The translations under genes and the position numbers were made by a program. A stretch of DNA of 64,000 nt, taken from contig NZ_JAHLZY020000001.1 in the NCBI RefSeq assembly GCF_018967865.2, forward strand, positions 2,418,001-2,482,000, given 5' to 3'. This DNA is from Hymenobacter siberiensis. GTDB taxonomy: Bacteria > Bacteroidota > Bacteroidia > Cytophagales > Hymenobacteraceae. Below the pieces are notes generated by a model that saw only the letters and a program-made list of their open reading frames with translations, made no database searches and was not told where the DNA came from. Shown piece after piece: positions 1-9,596 of this stretch. The stretch's first letter is position 1, and every line of letters begins with the position of its first letter.

Positions 1-1940
1 AAGTCAAGCGGGTTGAGGGTACGCAGGTCGAGGATTTCGATTTGGCCGGGGAAGTCGCGGCTGGCGGCTTTGGCCCAGTGCACGCCCATGCCGTAGGTCA
101 CGACCAGGGCCGTGTTGCCCCGGGCGAGCTGCTCGGCATCGGCGGCCTGCGCGATGGCGGCCACGCCCAGCGGAATGACGTAGCCAGCGGCCGGCTCCAC
201 GGTTTTGGCTTCCTCGGTGCCGGGCACCTTGCTCCAGTACAGGCCCTTATGCTCCAGCATGATAACCGGGTTGGGGTCGAGAAAGGCAGCGCGCATGAGG
301 CCCTTCATGTCGGCCGCATTGCTGGGGTACACCACTTTAATGCCTCGAATGGTAAGCAGCGTGCTTTCGATGGAGCCCGAATGGTACGGCCCACCTCCGC
401 CATATGCCCCAATGGGCAGGCGGATAAGGGCCGGAATCGGAAACTTGCCCATGGTGAGGTAGCAGGATTTGCTGAGCTCCTCCACCAATTGGTTCAGGGC
501 GGGCCAGATATAGTCGGCAAACTGAATTTCGACGATGGGCCGGGCACCCACGGCCGCCATGCCCGCCGTGCTGCCCACAATGTAGGCTTCCTGAATGGGC
601 GTGTTGAAGACCCGGGCTTCGCCGTATTTCTTGGCCAGCAGCGCGGCCTCGCGGAACACGCCGCCCAGCTCGCCACCCACGTCTTGCCCGTAGAACAGCG
701 CTTCGGGGAATTCCTGCAGGATGTCGTCCACCGCGTGCAGGGCGGCATCCACCATCAGGGCTTTTTCGGCCCCGGCGGGGCTGCGCTCGCCGGCCTCCTC
801 GGTCACGGCGGGCGGGGCAAACTCGTGGTCGGCGAAAGTGGCGGGGTCGGGGTTGGGCGCGGCCAGGGCTGCGGCCCAGTCGGCGCGCACCGTAGTGCGG
901 GCTTCAGCCCGCAGTCCGTCCAATTCCTCCTCTGAAACCCCGAGCGCCAGCAGGCGCTGGTGCAGGCGCGGCAGCGGGTCCTGCTCCTGGTGGGTGCTCA
1001 AATCATTGCGGTACCACTCGCGGCGCACGCCGCTGGTGTGGTGGCCCAGCAGCGGGCACTTAGCATGCACCAGCACCGGCCCGCGCCGGGCGCGGACGTG
1101 GGCAAACGCCTCGGCCAGCCCGGTGTGCGACGACTCAAAATCGGCCCCGTCCACCTGCATCCGGCGCAGGCCCGGGAAGCCGGCGGCAAACTCGTAGGCA
1201 TTCATGGCGCGCATCTCCCGGCCGGTGGCCGAGATGCCCCAGTCGTTATCCTGCACCAGGTACACGATGGGCAGCTGGTGCAGAATGGCCATTTGCAGGG
1301 CCTCCGCCACTTCGCCCTCCGTCATGGCCCCGTCGCCGATGGAACACAGCACCAGCGGTTTCTCGGCCAGCCAGCCCGCCGATTTATTCAACGACACAAT
1401 CGCCAACCCCTGCTTCTCGAAGTAGCTGATGGCGTGGGCCATGCCCGTAGCCGGTATGGCCTGCATGCCCGTGGCCGAGCTTTGGTGGGGAATAACCGGG
1501 ATGCCCGCCCGCCGCAGCGAGGGGTGCGAATAATACGTGCGCCCGCCGCTGAACGGGTCATCGGCCTTGGCCAATAGCTGGAGCATAAGCTCATACGGGC
1601 GCAGCCCCAGGCCCAGCAGCAGGGCGTCGTCGCGGTAGTAGGGGGCGGCGTAATCGTTGCCGGTGAGCAGGAAGGCGGCGGCCAGCTGCACGGCCTCGTG
1701 GCCACGGGCGGTGGCATGCACATAACGCGAGGCGGTGGCCTTTTCTTCTTCGAAGAGCGTGGCCATTTCGGCGGCCGTGTGCATCAGGCGGTAGGTACGG
1801 CGCAGTAAGTTGGCATCGTGCGCGGGCACGGCGGTGGCGGGCGCAGTGAAAGCCTCGGCGGCGGCCGCAGCCGCAGCGGCTACGCGGGGGTTGGCAAAGT
1901 CAGTGGTATCGGAAGCGGCGGGAGCAGCAAAATCGGACAT
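1..1940 (-). CDS. Fused alpha/beta E1 subunit of a branched-chain 2-oxoacid (or pyruvate) dehydrogenase, cut by the left edge
   Basis: Thiamine-diphosphate E1 component that decarboxylates a 2-oxoacid for an E2 lipoyl carrier. The visible 646 residues start at the ATG at 1940 (MSDFAAPAAS). The alpha half carries the ThDP motif GDGAMTEGEVAEALQ ending in QDN, and HQSSATGMQAIPATG. The beta half follows in the same reading frame with GQDVGGELGGVFR and IRLPIGAYGGGGPYHSGS. One-chain alpha/beta E1 proteins are common in Bacteroidota. The C-terminus lies outside the window. Its ATG faces hemF across a divergent region with a TAnnTTTG element and a palindrome. Substrate is not decidable from sequence; branched-chain 2-oxoacid is the usual assignment. 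Confidence 0.9.
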   Translation of the reverse strand, partial: MSDFAAPAASDTTDFANPRVAAAAAAAAEAFTAPATAVPAHDANLLRRTYRLMHTAAEMATLFEEEKATASRYVHATARGHEAVQLAAAFLLTGNDYAAPYYRDDALLLGLGLRPYELMLQLLAKADDPFSGGRTYYSHPSLRRAGIPVIPHQSSATGMQAIPATGMAHAISYFEKQGLAIVSLNKSAGWLAEKPLVLCSIGDGAMTEGEVAEALQMAILHQLPIVYLVQDNDWGISATGREMRAMNAYEFAAGFPGLRRMQVDGADFESSHTGLAEAFAHVRARRGPVLVHAKCPLLGHHTSGVRREWYRNDLSTHQEQDPLPRLHQRLLALGVSEEELDGLRAEARTTVRADWAAALAAPNPDPATFADHEFAPPAVTEEAGERSPAGAEKALMVDAALHAVDDILQEFPEALFYGQDVGGELGGVFREAALLAKKYGEARVFNTPIQEAYIVGSTAGMAAVGARPIVEIQFADYIWPALNQLVEELSKSCYLTMGKFPIPALIRLPIGAYGGGGPYHSGSIESTLLTIRGIKVVYPSNAADMKGLMRAAFLDPNPVIMLEHKGLYWSKVPGTEEAKTVEPAAGYVIPLGVAAIAQAADAEQLARGNTALVVTYGMGVHWAKAASRDFPGQIEILDLRTLNPLD

Positions 1941-1964
1941 TGGGAGCAGGGCGGAGTGAGACTG

Positions 1965-1972
1965 CAAAAGTA
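1965..1972 (-). promoter_or_regulatory. Putative -7 promoter element (TACTTTTG) for the E1 gene
   Basis: The minus strand reads TACTTTTG, matching the Bacteroidota -7 consensus TAnnTTTG, about 25 bases before the E1 ATG. No convincing -33 TTG was found. Confidence 0.45.
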
Positions 1973-1991
1973 CGCCCCGCGCCCTCGTCCG

Positions 1992-1999
1992 TATCTTTG
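1992..1999 (+). promoter_or_regulatory. Putative -7 promoter element (TATCTTTG) facing hemF
   Basis: TATCTTTG matches TAnnTTTG on the plus strand, back to back with the E1 element. A palindrome lies between it and hemF, so the hemF leader would carry a hairpin. Confidence 0.4.
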
Positions 2000-2003
2000 G
2001 GCA

Positions 2004-2116
2004 GTTGTGAGTTAAGAGTTAGGAGTTAAAAGTTATGAGTTGATAATTACGAACTGCTCACTAATACCTTTTAATTCATAACTCTTAACTCCCAACTCCT
2101 AACTGCCAACTCACAC
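2004..2116. repeat. Imperfect inverted repeat built of GAGTTA-type units
   Basis: The left arm (about 2004-2041) repeats GAGTTAA/GAGTTAG/AGTTATGAG units. The right arm (about 2072-2116) is its approximate reverse complement with one extra unit. The element fills the E1-hemF intergenic region and ends two bases before the hemF ATG. Confidence 0.8.
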
Positions 2117-2117
2117 A

Positions 2118-3035
2118 ATGCCCTCTCCCACCATCCGCCCCGAAATTGAAGCCTGGCTGGCTGATTTCCAGCTTCGCCTCTGCCAGCAGCTCGAAACCGC
2201 CGACGGCGGCCCCGCCACTTTTCTCACCGATGCCTGGCAGCGCGAGGGCGGCGGCGGCGGCCGCTCCAAAGTGCTGGAGCACGGCGCTATCCTTGAAAAA
2301 GGCGGCGTGGGGTTTTCGGCCGTGTGGGGCGAGATGAGCGAGGCCGCCGCCCGGCAGCTGCACATGCCCGACCCGCATTTCTACGCCACTGGCGTGAGCG
2401 TGGTGCTGCACCCGCGCAGCCCGCGCATCCCCATCATCCACATGAATGTGCGGTATTTTGAGGCCGGCAACGGCGAAGCCTGGTTTGGCGGCGGCATCGA
2501 CTTGACCCCGATTTATGTGGATGAAGCCCAGGCCCGCCGCTTCCACGCGCAGCTGAAAGCCGTGTGCGACCGCCACAACCCGGCTTACTACCCCAAGTTC
2601 ACGCGCTGGGCCGACGACTATTTCTACCTCCCGCACCGCCAGGAAACGCGCGGCGTGGGCGGCATTTTCTACGACCGGCTGACCATAGGCCAGGACGGCA
2701 CCGTTGAGGAATTATTCGCCTTTATGCGCGATGTGGCCGAGCTTTTCGGTCCCTTCTATACCCAGCTCATGGCCGAAAACCACGCCCTGCCCTTCACCGA
2801 GCGCGAAGAAGCCTGGCAAAGCCAGCGCCGCGCCCGCTATGCCGAATTCAACCTGGCTTTCGACCGGGGCACGCGCTTCGGCCTCGAAACCGGCGGCCGC
2901 ACCGAGTCCATACTCATGAGCCTGCCTCCGCGCACCGGCTGGGCCTACAACCCCGCGCTGCCCGCCCCCGGCACCCCCGAGGCTAGCACCCTGGCCTGGC
3001 TCCGCAAGGGCGTAGACTGGCTGGCCGATGCTTGA
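2118..3035 (+). CDS. hemF: Oxygen-dependent coproporphyrinogen III oxidase
   Basis: Oxidatively decarboxylates coproporphyrinogen III to protoporphyrinogen IX in aerobic haem synthesis. The 305 residues equal the usual family length. Diagnostic blocks are GGGGRSKVLEHGAILEKGGV near the N-terminus, HMNVRYFEAG, FGGGIDLTPIY, YFYLPHRQETRGVGGIFYD, and RTESILMSLPP near the C-terminus. The start is the ATG right after a palindrome. The stop overlaps the next gene by 8 bases, so the PAP2 phosphatase is probably co-translated. Confidence 0.96.
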   Translation: MPSPTIRPEIEAWLADFQLRLCQQLETADGGPATFLTDAWQREGGGGGRSKVLEHGAILEKGGVGFSAVWGEMSEAAARQLHMPDPHFYATGVSVVLHPRSPRIPIIHMNVRYFEAGNGEAWFGGGIDLTPIYVDEAQARRFHAQLKAVCDRHNPAYYPKFTRWADDYFYLPHRQETRGVGGIFYDRLTIGQDGTVEELFAFMRDVAELFGPFYTQLMAENHALPFTEREEAWQSQRRARYAEFNLAFDRGTRFGLETGGRTESILMSLPPRTGWAYNPALPAPGTPEASTLAWLRKGVDWLADA

Positions 3036-3606
3036 AGCCATCCAATACCTTGACCGGCAGCTGCTACTGGCCATCAACCACGCCCACCACCCCGTGCTGG
3101 ATGCAGTGATGGCTTTTGCCTCCAACCGCCTGGTTTGGTTCCCGGTGTACGCCGTGCTCATTGGCTGGCTGATGTATCATTTCCGGTGGCGGGCGGCCCT
3201 GCTGCTACCACTCGTAATTGCCGCCGTGGGCCTGGCCGACAGCATCACCAGCCGGCTGTTCAAGCCGTATTTCGGGCGGCCCCGCCCCTGCCACGATGCC
3301 TCCCTGGCCCACCTGCTGCACCTGCCCGATGGCTGCGGCGGGCAATTCGGCTTCCTTTCCTCGCACGCCGCCAATTCCATGGCGCTGGCGGTTTTCCTGG
3401 CTGTGGTGCTGCCGCCGAGGCGTTTTCGCGGGCTCAAAATCGTGGTTTTTGGCTGGTTTGCCTTGTTATCCTACAGCCGCATGTATCTTGGCGCTCACTA
3501 CCCCACCGACGTGCTGGGCGGAGCTGCCGTAGGGGCGCTGATGGGCTGGCTGGCGGCCGTGGCCTACCGGCGCTGGATGCTGCGCTGGTGGCCCGCCCAG
3601 GCGTAG
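3028..3606 (+). CDS. PAP2-family membrane phosphatase
   Basis: Integral membrane phosphatase of the PAP2/type 2 phosphatidic acid phosphatase family, 192 residues with about five hydrophobic segments. The three signature blocks are visible: KPYFGRPRP, SSHAANS and SRMYLGAHYPTDVLGG, holding the catalytic His residues and the Asp. Likely substrates are undecaprenyl pyrophosphate or phosphatidylglycerol phosphate; sequence does not decide. It overlaps hemF by 8 bases and is followed 12 bases later by a flavodoxin-fold gene, suggesting one transcript. Confidence 0.9.
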   Translation: MLEAIQYLDRQLLLAINHAHHPVLDAVMAFASNRLVWFPVYAVLIGWLMYHFRWRAALLLPLVIAAVGLADSITSRLFKPYFGRPRPCHDASLAHLLHLPDGCGGQFGFLSSHAANSMALAVFLAVVLPPRRFRGLKIVVFGWFALLSYSRMYLGAHYPTDVLGGAAVGALMGWLAAVAYRRWMLRWWPAQA

Positions 3607-3618
3607 CTTACCTCTACT

Positions 3619-4230
3619 ATGAGCCACTCAAAACGGCGCTTTCTTTTCCTGCTGTGCAGCACCCGCCGGCTGGGCAACAGCGAGCAGCTGGCCTACTGCG
3701 CCGCGCACCCGCTGCCCCCGGGCACCGAGCAGCAATGGCGGCACCTGCTCGATTTTCCCCTGTCTGACTTCTTGGACCTGCGCCACAGTGGCTCATTCGA
3801 GCCGCCTACCGGCAATGCACAGCTGCTGCTCGAAGCCACGCTCCATGCCACCGACCTGGTGCTGGTGGCCCCGCTCTACTGGTACAGCCTGCCCGCGCCC
3901 GCCAAGCTGTACCTCGACCACTGGAGTGCCTGGCTGCGCACCCCAAGCATCAATTTTCGCGAGCGCATGAAGGGCAAGACCCTGTGGGCCATCACCGTGA
4001 GCAGCGGCGAACGCGCCGAAGCCCAGCCCCTCGAAGACTCGCTGACCCTGACGGCCAACTACCTGCACATGCACTGGGGCGGTCTGCTGTTCGGCACCGG
4101 CTCACGGCCTAATGACATTCAATTAGATGGGCTGGCCCAGCACCGAGCCAAATCTTTTTTCACCGGGGCAGAAGTCACAGCCCCAACCGGCCCGACCGTT
4201 GACCAGCTAATCAGCTGCCCTCCCAAATAA
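3619..4230 (+). CDS. Flavodoxin-fold NAD(P)H-dependent oxidoreductase-like protein
   Basis: 203 residues resembling the NADPH-dependent FMN reductase/flavodoxin-like fold. FLFLLCSTRRLGNSEQLAY matches the N-terminal phosphate-binding loop (S-x-R-x-x-G-N-S). VLVAPLYWYSLPAPAKLYLDHWS matches the second flavin-contact loop (P-x-Y-W-Y-S-x-P). A GKTLWAITVSSGE strand follows. It probably binds FMN and reduces a small quinone or azo-type substrate; the true substrate is unknown. It is the last gene of the hemF-PAP2 run. Confidence 0.75.
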   Translation: MSHSKRRFLFLLCSTRRLGNSEQLAYCAAHPLPPGTEQQWRHLLDFPLSDFLDLRHSGSFEPPTGNAQLLLEATLHATDLVLVAPLYWYSLPAPAKLYLDHWSAWLRTPSINFRERMKGKTLWAITVSSGERAEAQPLEDSLTLTANYLHMHWGGLLFGTGSRPNDIQLDGLAQHRAKSFFTGAEVTAPTGPTVDQLISCPPK

Positions 4231-4340
4231 ACCAGCAGCTTGTCATTCAGCCAAAGGAGAAACCTGAGAACTGTACGTTAAAGAGTACACCTGGATTCCT
4301 CCTTCGGCGGAATGACAACACCCTCAGGCCCTGCCCCCGC

Positions 4341-4931
4341 CTACCGGCCTAGCAGCTTCGCCACGTACTTACCCACGATGTCGAACTCCAGGTTCACCGT
4401 TTCGCCAGCCTTCAACTGCTGAAAGCTGGTGTGCTCGTAGGTATAGGGAATGATGGCCACCGTGAAGCCCGCATCGATGCTCTCGAAGCAGGTGAGGCTG
4501 GTGCCGTTCACGCAAATGGACCCTTTCTCGACGGTTAGGCGGCCGGGACCGGCTTCGTGCCCAAACCGGAACAGCCAGGAGCCGTCCTGGTCGGTCACGC
4601 TCAGGCAAGTAGCCGTGGCATCGACGTGGCCCTGCACGATGTGGCCGTCGAAGCGGCCGTTGGCGGCCAGGCAGCGCTCCAGGTTTACGTGGCGGCCGGG
4701 CTGCCACTGGCTCAGGTTGGTCACGCGCATGGTTTCATCGATGGCCGTGACAACGTGGGTACCGGCCGCCGCGTCCACGGCTACCACGGTGAGACACACG
4801 CCGTCATGAGCCACGCTTTGGTCGATTTTCAATTCCGCCGCAAAGGGCGAGGCCACGGTAAAATGGCGGTTGCTGCCCTGGTCTTCAACGGCGGTAATGG
4901 TCCCCAGGGCTTCAATAATTCCAGTAAACAT
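4341..4931 (-). CDS. ribE: Riboflavin synthase, alpha chain
   Basis: Dismutates two 6,7-dimethyl-8-ribityllumazines into riboflavin. The start is the ATG at 4931 giving the invariant N-terminus MFTGIIEALG; an upstream extension is not conserved. Two lumazine-binding repeats are visible: the first with AHDGVCLTVV, the second with VQGHVDATAT and KGSICVNGTSLT. 196 residues, the normal length. No FMN riboswitch was recognised upstream. A hairpin separates it from the next minus-strand gene upstream. Confidence 0.95.
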   Translation of the reverse strand: MFTGIIEALGTITAVEDQGSNRHFTVASPFAAELKIDQSVAHDGVCLTVVAVDAAAGTHVVTAIDETMRVTNLSQWQPGRHVNLERCLAANGRFDGHIVQGHVDATATCLSVTDQDGSWLFRFGHEAGPGRLTVEKGSICVNGTSLTCFESIDAGFTVAIIPYTYEHTSFQQLKAGETVNLEFDIVGKYVAKLLGR

Positions 4932-4992
4932 GAATCGCGGATTTAGTCGGTTTTTCGGAGTTCGCGCAGGCCAATGCTGCGCCCATAATGCA

Positions 4993-5027
4993 AAGAACGG
5001 CTCCACCACGCGGTAGAGCCGTTCTGC
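4993..5027 (-). terminator. Hairpin with AGAACGGCTC arms downstream of the zinc-ribbon gene
   Basis: AGAACGGCTC and GAGCCGTTCT arms around a 12-base loop, followed on the minus strand by a short T run. It fits a terminator for the gene at 5067. Confidence 0.6.
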
Positions 5028-5066
5028 TTGTAACCGCCCGGTACGGGGCGGGGTTATGCGCAGCGC

Positions 5067-5390
5067 TTATTTATCACCTTTCTCGAAGGGCCGCCAGTCG
5101 AGCTCACCGGGCAGGCCGCCGGTCTTTTTGCGCAGGAATACGGTCTGGTCGTCGTCCTCCCGCTTGCCGAAGGTTACGTCGGCCCGGCACTCCAGGCAGC
5201 GCACCGAAGTGTACTTGAACTTGCCCTGGGCCACGCGGCTGGTGAGGTCCAGATTGTCGGACCCGCAGATGCCGCAGGCCGCCACGTCGGCGAAGCTCAA
5301 ACGCTCGTATTCGGCCACCGTTTCGTGAAAGTTATTGCCCTGCACGGTAAAGTGAAACTGGCGGCGCCCGATGCGCTTAGTCGTCATCAT
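5067..5390 (-). CDS. Small zinc-ribbon protein of unknown function
   Basis: 107 residues if started at the ATG at 5390; ATGs at 5387 and 5399 are also possible. Two CxxC pairs (CGICGSDN, and CLECRADV about 30 residues later) form a likely zinc ribbon. The N-terminus GRRQFHFTVQGNNFHE and a basic, charged C-terminus suggest nucleic-acid binding (inference). I do not recognise the family by name. It lies between two hairpins that probably end its own and the neighbouring transcripts. Confidence 0.75.
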   Translation of the reverse strand: MMTTKRIGRRQFHFTVQGNNFHETVAEYERLSFADVAACGICGSDNLDLTSRVAQGKFKYTSVRCLECRADVTFGKREDDDQTVFLRKKTGGLPGELDWRPFEKGDK

Positions 5391-5486
5391 TTGCAACATT
5401 CTACTGCAATAAAAGGGGTTAATTAATGCTTTAAAATTACGAATTATCACCCTCAAAAACAAGTCGATATCCTGAGAAAACCGCAC

Positions 5487-5516
5487 AAAAAAAGGTGCCG
5501 CGAAGCACCTTTTTTT
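5487..5516. terminator. Bidirectional terminator with A-run and T-run
   Basis: Perfect 12-base arms AAAAAAAGGTGC and GCACCTTTTTTT around a six-base loop. It has A and T tracts on both sides, so it can work in both directions. It ends the transcript of the subtilisin gene or its reverse neighbour. Confidence 0.85.
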
Positions 5517-5533
5517 AGTAGCTGAGAATCTGC

Positions 5534-7231
5534 CTATTGCTGCACAAATTTTACCGTGCGGCGGATGCTGCCCGTGCTCACTTCGCAGCTGTAATTGCCT
5601 TTGGCCAGCGGCGCGAGGCGGAGCGATGCTTCGTCGCCATCGGCGGCCGGCAGCTGCTGTTGCGCCACTACCGCGCCCCGGGCGTCGAGCACGCGCACCT
5701 TCAGCGGCTGGCCGCGCAGCGCGGCCGGCAGCACCAGCGTGAGCAGGCCGCTCCCAATGGGGTTGGGGTACAGGCGGAGGGCATCGGTGGCACCGGCCGC
5801 CGCCGGACTGGTGGCCAGCGGAGCCATGGGATGCAGGGCATTATAGGCCGTCACAAAATTCGGAATGCCGTAGCCCAGCGTGTTATCGGGAGCAATGGCC
5901 TGGGTGGCGGTGCTGCGCAGGGCCACAATCACCTGCTGGGCCGTGAGCGTGGGATTGGCCTGCCAGAAACCGGCCGCCATGCCCGCCAGCACGGGACAGG
6001 CAAAGGAGGTGCCATTGCCCCGGTAAGCGCCGCCATTGGGCGAGAGTACCGCCGTGGCCTGCCCCATGGCCGACAGCGTGGGCTTGATGCGGCCATCGGC
6101 CGTGGGGCCGTAGGAGCTAAAAAGCGCGTGGTTACCCAGCGAATCCACGGCCCCAACGGACATAATGGAATCGGCATCGGCGGGGGCCGAAACGTAGCGC
6201 CAGGCGTGGTTGCCCTCGTTGCCGGCGGCGCTCACCACCAGCATGCCCACGCGGGCGGCCATGGTAGCGGCCCGCGAGCTGATGGCGTTGCGGCCGGTCA
6301 GGTCGGCGTAGGTGTAGGACACCGACGGCGCATCGAAATCCGTGTAGCCCAGCGAGGAGCTGATGACGTCCACGCCCACCGAGTCGGCGTATTCGGCGGC
6401 GGCCAGCCAGTTGGCTTCTTCGATGGGATGCTCGGAATACACATCCTCCGTGATGCAGAGGTGGAACGTGGCCTTGGGCGCGGTACCAATAAAGAAGCCC
6501 GGCTTATTGGCCGCCATCGTCGATAAGCAATTGGTACCGTGGTCGCTGCGGCCATACACGCTGGTGCCGCCGTCCACAAAGTTGCGGGTGCTGGCCAGGC
6601 GCTGCTCCTGGAACAGGGGGCGCAGAGCCGAAATAGTATCGGTGCCGGGAAAGCCGGCGTCGAATACGGCGATTTGCATGCCGTCGCCCCGGAAACCGGC
6701 ATCGTGCATGGCCAGCGCGCCAATCTGCTGGTTCTGACGGTAGGCCGGGCCGTAGAGGGCGCGGGTGGCCAAGGTGCCCCGGGCGGCCGGCTCGGGCAGC
6801 TGCGCGGGCGCGGTGAACGGGGCCGGTGCCCGGTAACTTCGGTTGAGGGTGCTGGCGCGGCTCACCTTGGGCAGGGCCATAATGCGGGTCAGCGTGAGGG
6901 AATCACAGGAAACCACGGCCGCGTTGAACCAGCGGGACGTGTAGAGCACCTGCGGCCCACCACTCACGGCCCGAATCTGGACCACGTAGGCGGGATTCAC
7001 GGGCAGGTCGCGGGGCAGCACGGCGATGCCCTGCCGGGTGCGCCGCGCCAGCGACCGGGCCGACAGAAACGCTTGCGGCTGCGCCACCGAAAAGGGCGTA
7101 CCCGCCTTATCCCGAAAATACACCAGATGGCGGCGCACAGTGCCTTGCGCCGCCGCCGGAGCGGCGGCCAGGGCGTTCAGCGCGCCGGCCACCAAGGCCA
7201 GGCTTACCCATTTGAACGAAAGTGGCACCAT
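5534..7231 (-). CDS. Secreted S8 subtilisin-like serine protease with T9SS sorting domain
   Basis: 565 residues. Signal peptide about 1-29 (ends AAPAAAQG). The N-terminal region looks like an I9-type propeptide. The catalytic triad is Asp191 in AVFDAGFPG, His231 in SDHGTNCLSTMA and Ser409 in GNGTSFACPV; the oxyanion Asn is in SAAGNEGN. After about residue 480 a linker leads to a type A T9SS C-terminal domain starting near LRLYPNPIGSG. It is therefore probably exported across the outer membrane and released or anchored at the surface. Strong catalytic-site conservation argues for an active protease. It is 45 bases downstream of a lipoprotein gene on the same strand. Confidence 0.93.
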   Translation of the reverse strand: MVPLSFKWVSLALVAGALNALAAAPAAAQGTVRRHLVYFRDKAGTPFSVAQPQAFLSARSLARRTRQGIAVLPRDLPVNPAYVVQIRAVSGGPQVLYTSRWFNAAVVSCDSLTLTRIMALPKVSRASTLNRSYRAPAPFTAPAQLPEPAARGTLATRALYGPAYRQNQQIGALAMHDAGFRGDGMQIAVFDAGFPGTDTISALRPLFQEQRLASTRNFVDGGTSVYGRSDHGTNCLSTMAANKPGFFIGTAPKATFHLCITEDVYSEHPIEEANWLAAAEYADSVGVDVISSSLGYTDFDAPSVSYTYADLTGRNAISSRAATMAARVGMLVVSAAGNEGNHAWRYVSAPADADSIMSVGAVDSLGNHALFSSYGPTADGRIKPTLSAMGQATAVLSPNGGAYRGNGTSFACPVLAGMAAGFWQANPTLTAQQVIVALRSTATQAIAPDNTLGYGIPNFVTAYNALHPMAPLATSPAAAGATDALRLYPNPIGSGLLTLVLPAALRGQPLKVRVLDARGAVVAQQQLPAADGDEASLRLAPLAKGNYSCEVSTGSIRRTVKFVQQ

Positions 7232-7276
7232 AGGTTGCGAGGAACAGCGAGGGGAATAAAATCAGCCGCGGGTGGC

Positions 7277-8086
7277 TTAATTCACTTTGTATTCAATCAG
7301 GGTTTCGCGGCGCGAATAGCCGAAAGTGTATGACTTGGGCACGAAGACGACATTGCCCCCGGAACCGACATAATAGAAGTTGGAAAAGCGTCTCTTCCGT
7401 CGGAATACCGGCCCCACGCCTTTCGCGAACACCTGCTGGTAGGTGTTCACATAGTAAGCGTCGTCGGCCTGGGCCAGGCCCTCGTTGGTGGTAGTGGCCG
7501 TGGCCGGGTAGGTTTTCGAGGTACCATTGGCGGCGGTGCTGAACGGCTCCCCCACGCGGCGGTAGCGGCGGGTTTCGGCCGTCACCGTATCTGCGGAATT
7601 GTTGTTGTAGGCGTTGAAATTCCAGAGGCGGCCTTCGCGCACCGGAAATATCAGCTCCAGCGTGCGCCGGTTGTCGCGGTTGAGAATGACCGACTGCGCC
7701 GACGGGCTCAGGGTGAACACGCTGTCGTCGACCCAGGCGGCGGCGGCCGTCAGGCGCTTGGAGCGCACCAGCCGGTAGGATGTTTTGCCGGCCGCATCGG
7801 CGAATGCGCTGGCAATGGTTTCCTTAAATTGGAAAGCACTAACTGTGGGCACGCTGAGCGTAACCTGAGAGCCCTGGCCGTTGGCCCGGCTCCAGGTAGT
7901 GTCAGATACGGCGTAAATCCAGTAGTTGCCCACGGCCACCGGGTAGTAGCCCAGGCCCGCATCGGGCAGGGCCTCCACCGTATTTTTGCAGCCGCCGAAA
8001 CCCATTGCCAGGGCACCCGCAGCCAAGGCCAGACCAGCCCGGCGGGTAGCCACCGGCAAATTCCAGGAAGAAAACAGTCGTTGCAT
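7277..8086 (-). CDS. Lipoprotein of unknown function
   Basis: 269 residues with a signal peptide and lipobox GFGGC near residue 33. The mature part (VEALPDAGLGYYPVAVGNYWIYAV) resembles a widespread Bacteroidota lipoprotein with a PVAVGNYWIY motif; its function is unknown to me. It is probably anchored to the outer membrane. It precedes the subtilisin gene on the same strand, so the two may be cotranscribed. Confidence 0.8.
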   Translation of the reverse strand: MQRLFSSWNLPVATRRAGLALAAGALAMGFGGCKNTVEALPDAGLGYYPVAVGNYWIYAVSDTTWSRANGQGSQVTLSVPTVSAFQFKETIASAFADAAGKTSYRLVRSKRLTAAAAWVDDSVFTLSPSAQSVILNRDNRRTLELIFPVREGRLWNFNAYNNNSADTVTAETRRYRRVGEPFSTAANGTSKTYPATATTTNEGLAQADDAYYVNTYQQVFAKGVGPVFRRKRRFSNFYYVGSGGNVVFVPKSYTFGYSRRETLIEYKVN

Positions 8087-8119
8087 GAGCAGTGCGCAGC
8101 GGGTGATTAGAAAGGAAAT

Positions 8120-8220
8120 AAGTAGGTAGTTAGTAATAAGTAGTCAGCAATCAGATTTCAGCTGTTTAAAAATCAGTCAATTGATTTCTGTCTGACTACC
8201 GATTACTGATGACTGACTAC

Positions 8221-8222
<2 letters not shown>
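8120..8222. repeat. Imperfect inverted repeat of AGTAGTCAG/ATCAGTA-type units
   Basis: The left arm carries AGTAGGTAGTTAGTAATAAG and a following AGTAGTCAG unit. The right arm, read in reverse, gives AAGTAGTCAGTCATCAGTAA. It ends on the stop codon of mnmA, so it may act as its 3' hairpin. Confidence 0.7.
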
Positions 8223-9381
<1,159 letters not shown>

Positions 9382-9429
9382 AGTGGTTTGCAATTCACCC
9401 GGAGCTTGAAAGGTTCCGGCCGGCAACTA

Positions 9430-9437
9430 CAAAGGTA
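9430..9437 (-). promoter_or_regulatory. Putative -7 element (TACCTTTG) of mnmA
   Basis: Matches TAnnTTTG on the minus strand, 49 bases before the mnmA ATG. Confidence 0.45.
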
Positions 9438-9450
9438 CGAGCGGTGAGAT

Positions 9451-9535
9451 GGTGAGGTGTGAACTGGTGAGTTTGATGTTCCAATTGCGCATTTAGCGCA
9501 GTCCAAACATCAAACTCACCAGTTCACACCTCACC
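9451..9535. repeat. Perfect 30-bp inverted repeat of GGTGA-type units
   Basis: The arms at 9451-9480 and 9506-9535 are exact reverse complements. The 25-base loop contains a smaller TGCGC/GCGCA hairpin. The left arm repeats GGTGAGGTG and GGTGAG. It sits between the mnmA promoter and the left end of the IS at 9545. Confidence 0.9.
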
Positions 9536-9585
9536 TTAGTGCTGATGCGGCAAAGTTAGCTATACTGGTGCGTGAGACCGGGCCG

Positions 9586-9593
9586 TACTTTTG
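9586..9593 (+). promoter_or_regulatory. Putative -7 element (TACTTTTG) of the IS transposase
   Basis: TAnnTTTG match three bases before the transposase ATG at 9597. This close spacing implies a leaderless or nearly leaderless message. Confidence 0.4.
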
Positions 9594-9596
9594 GGG

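Noticed and set aside
4341..5066. FMN riboswitch before ribE
   Set aside because: The sequence upstream of 4931 has no conserved RFN core; only a terminator-like hairpin is present.
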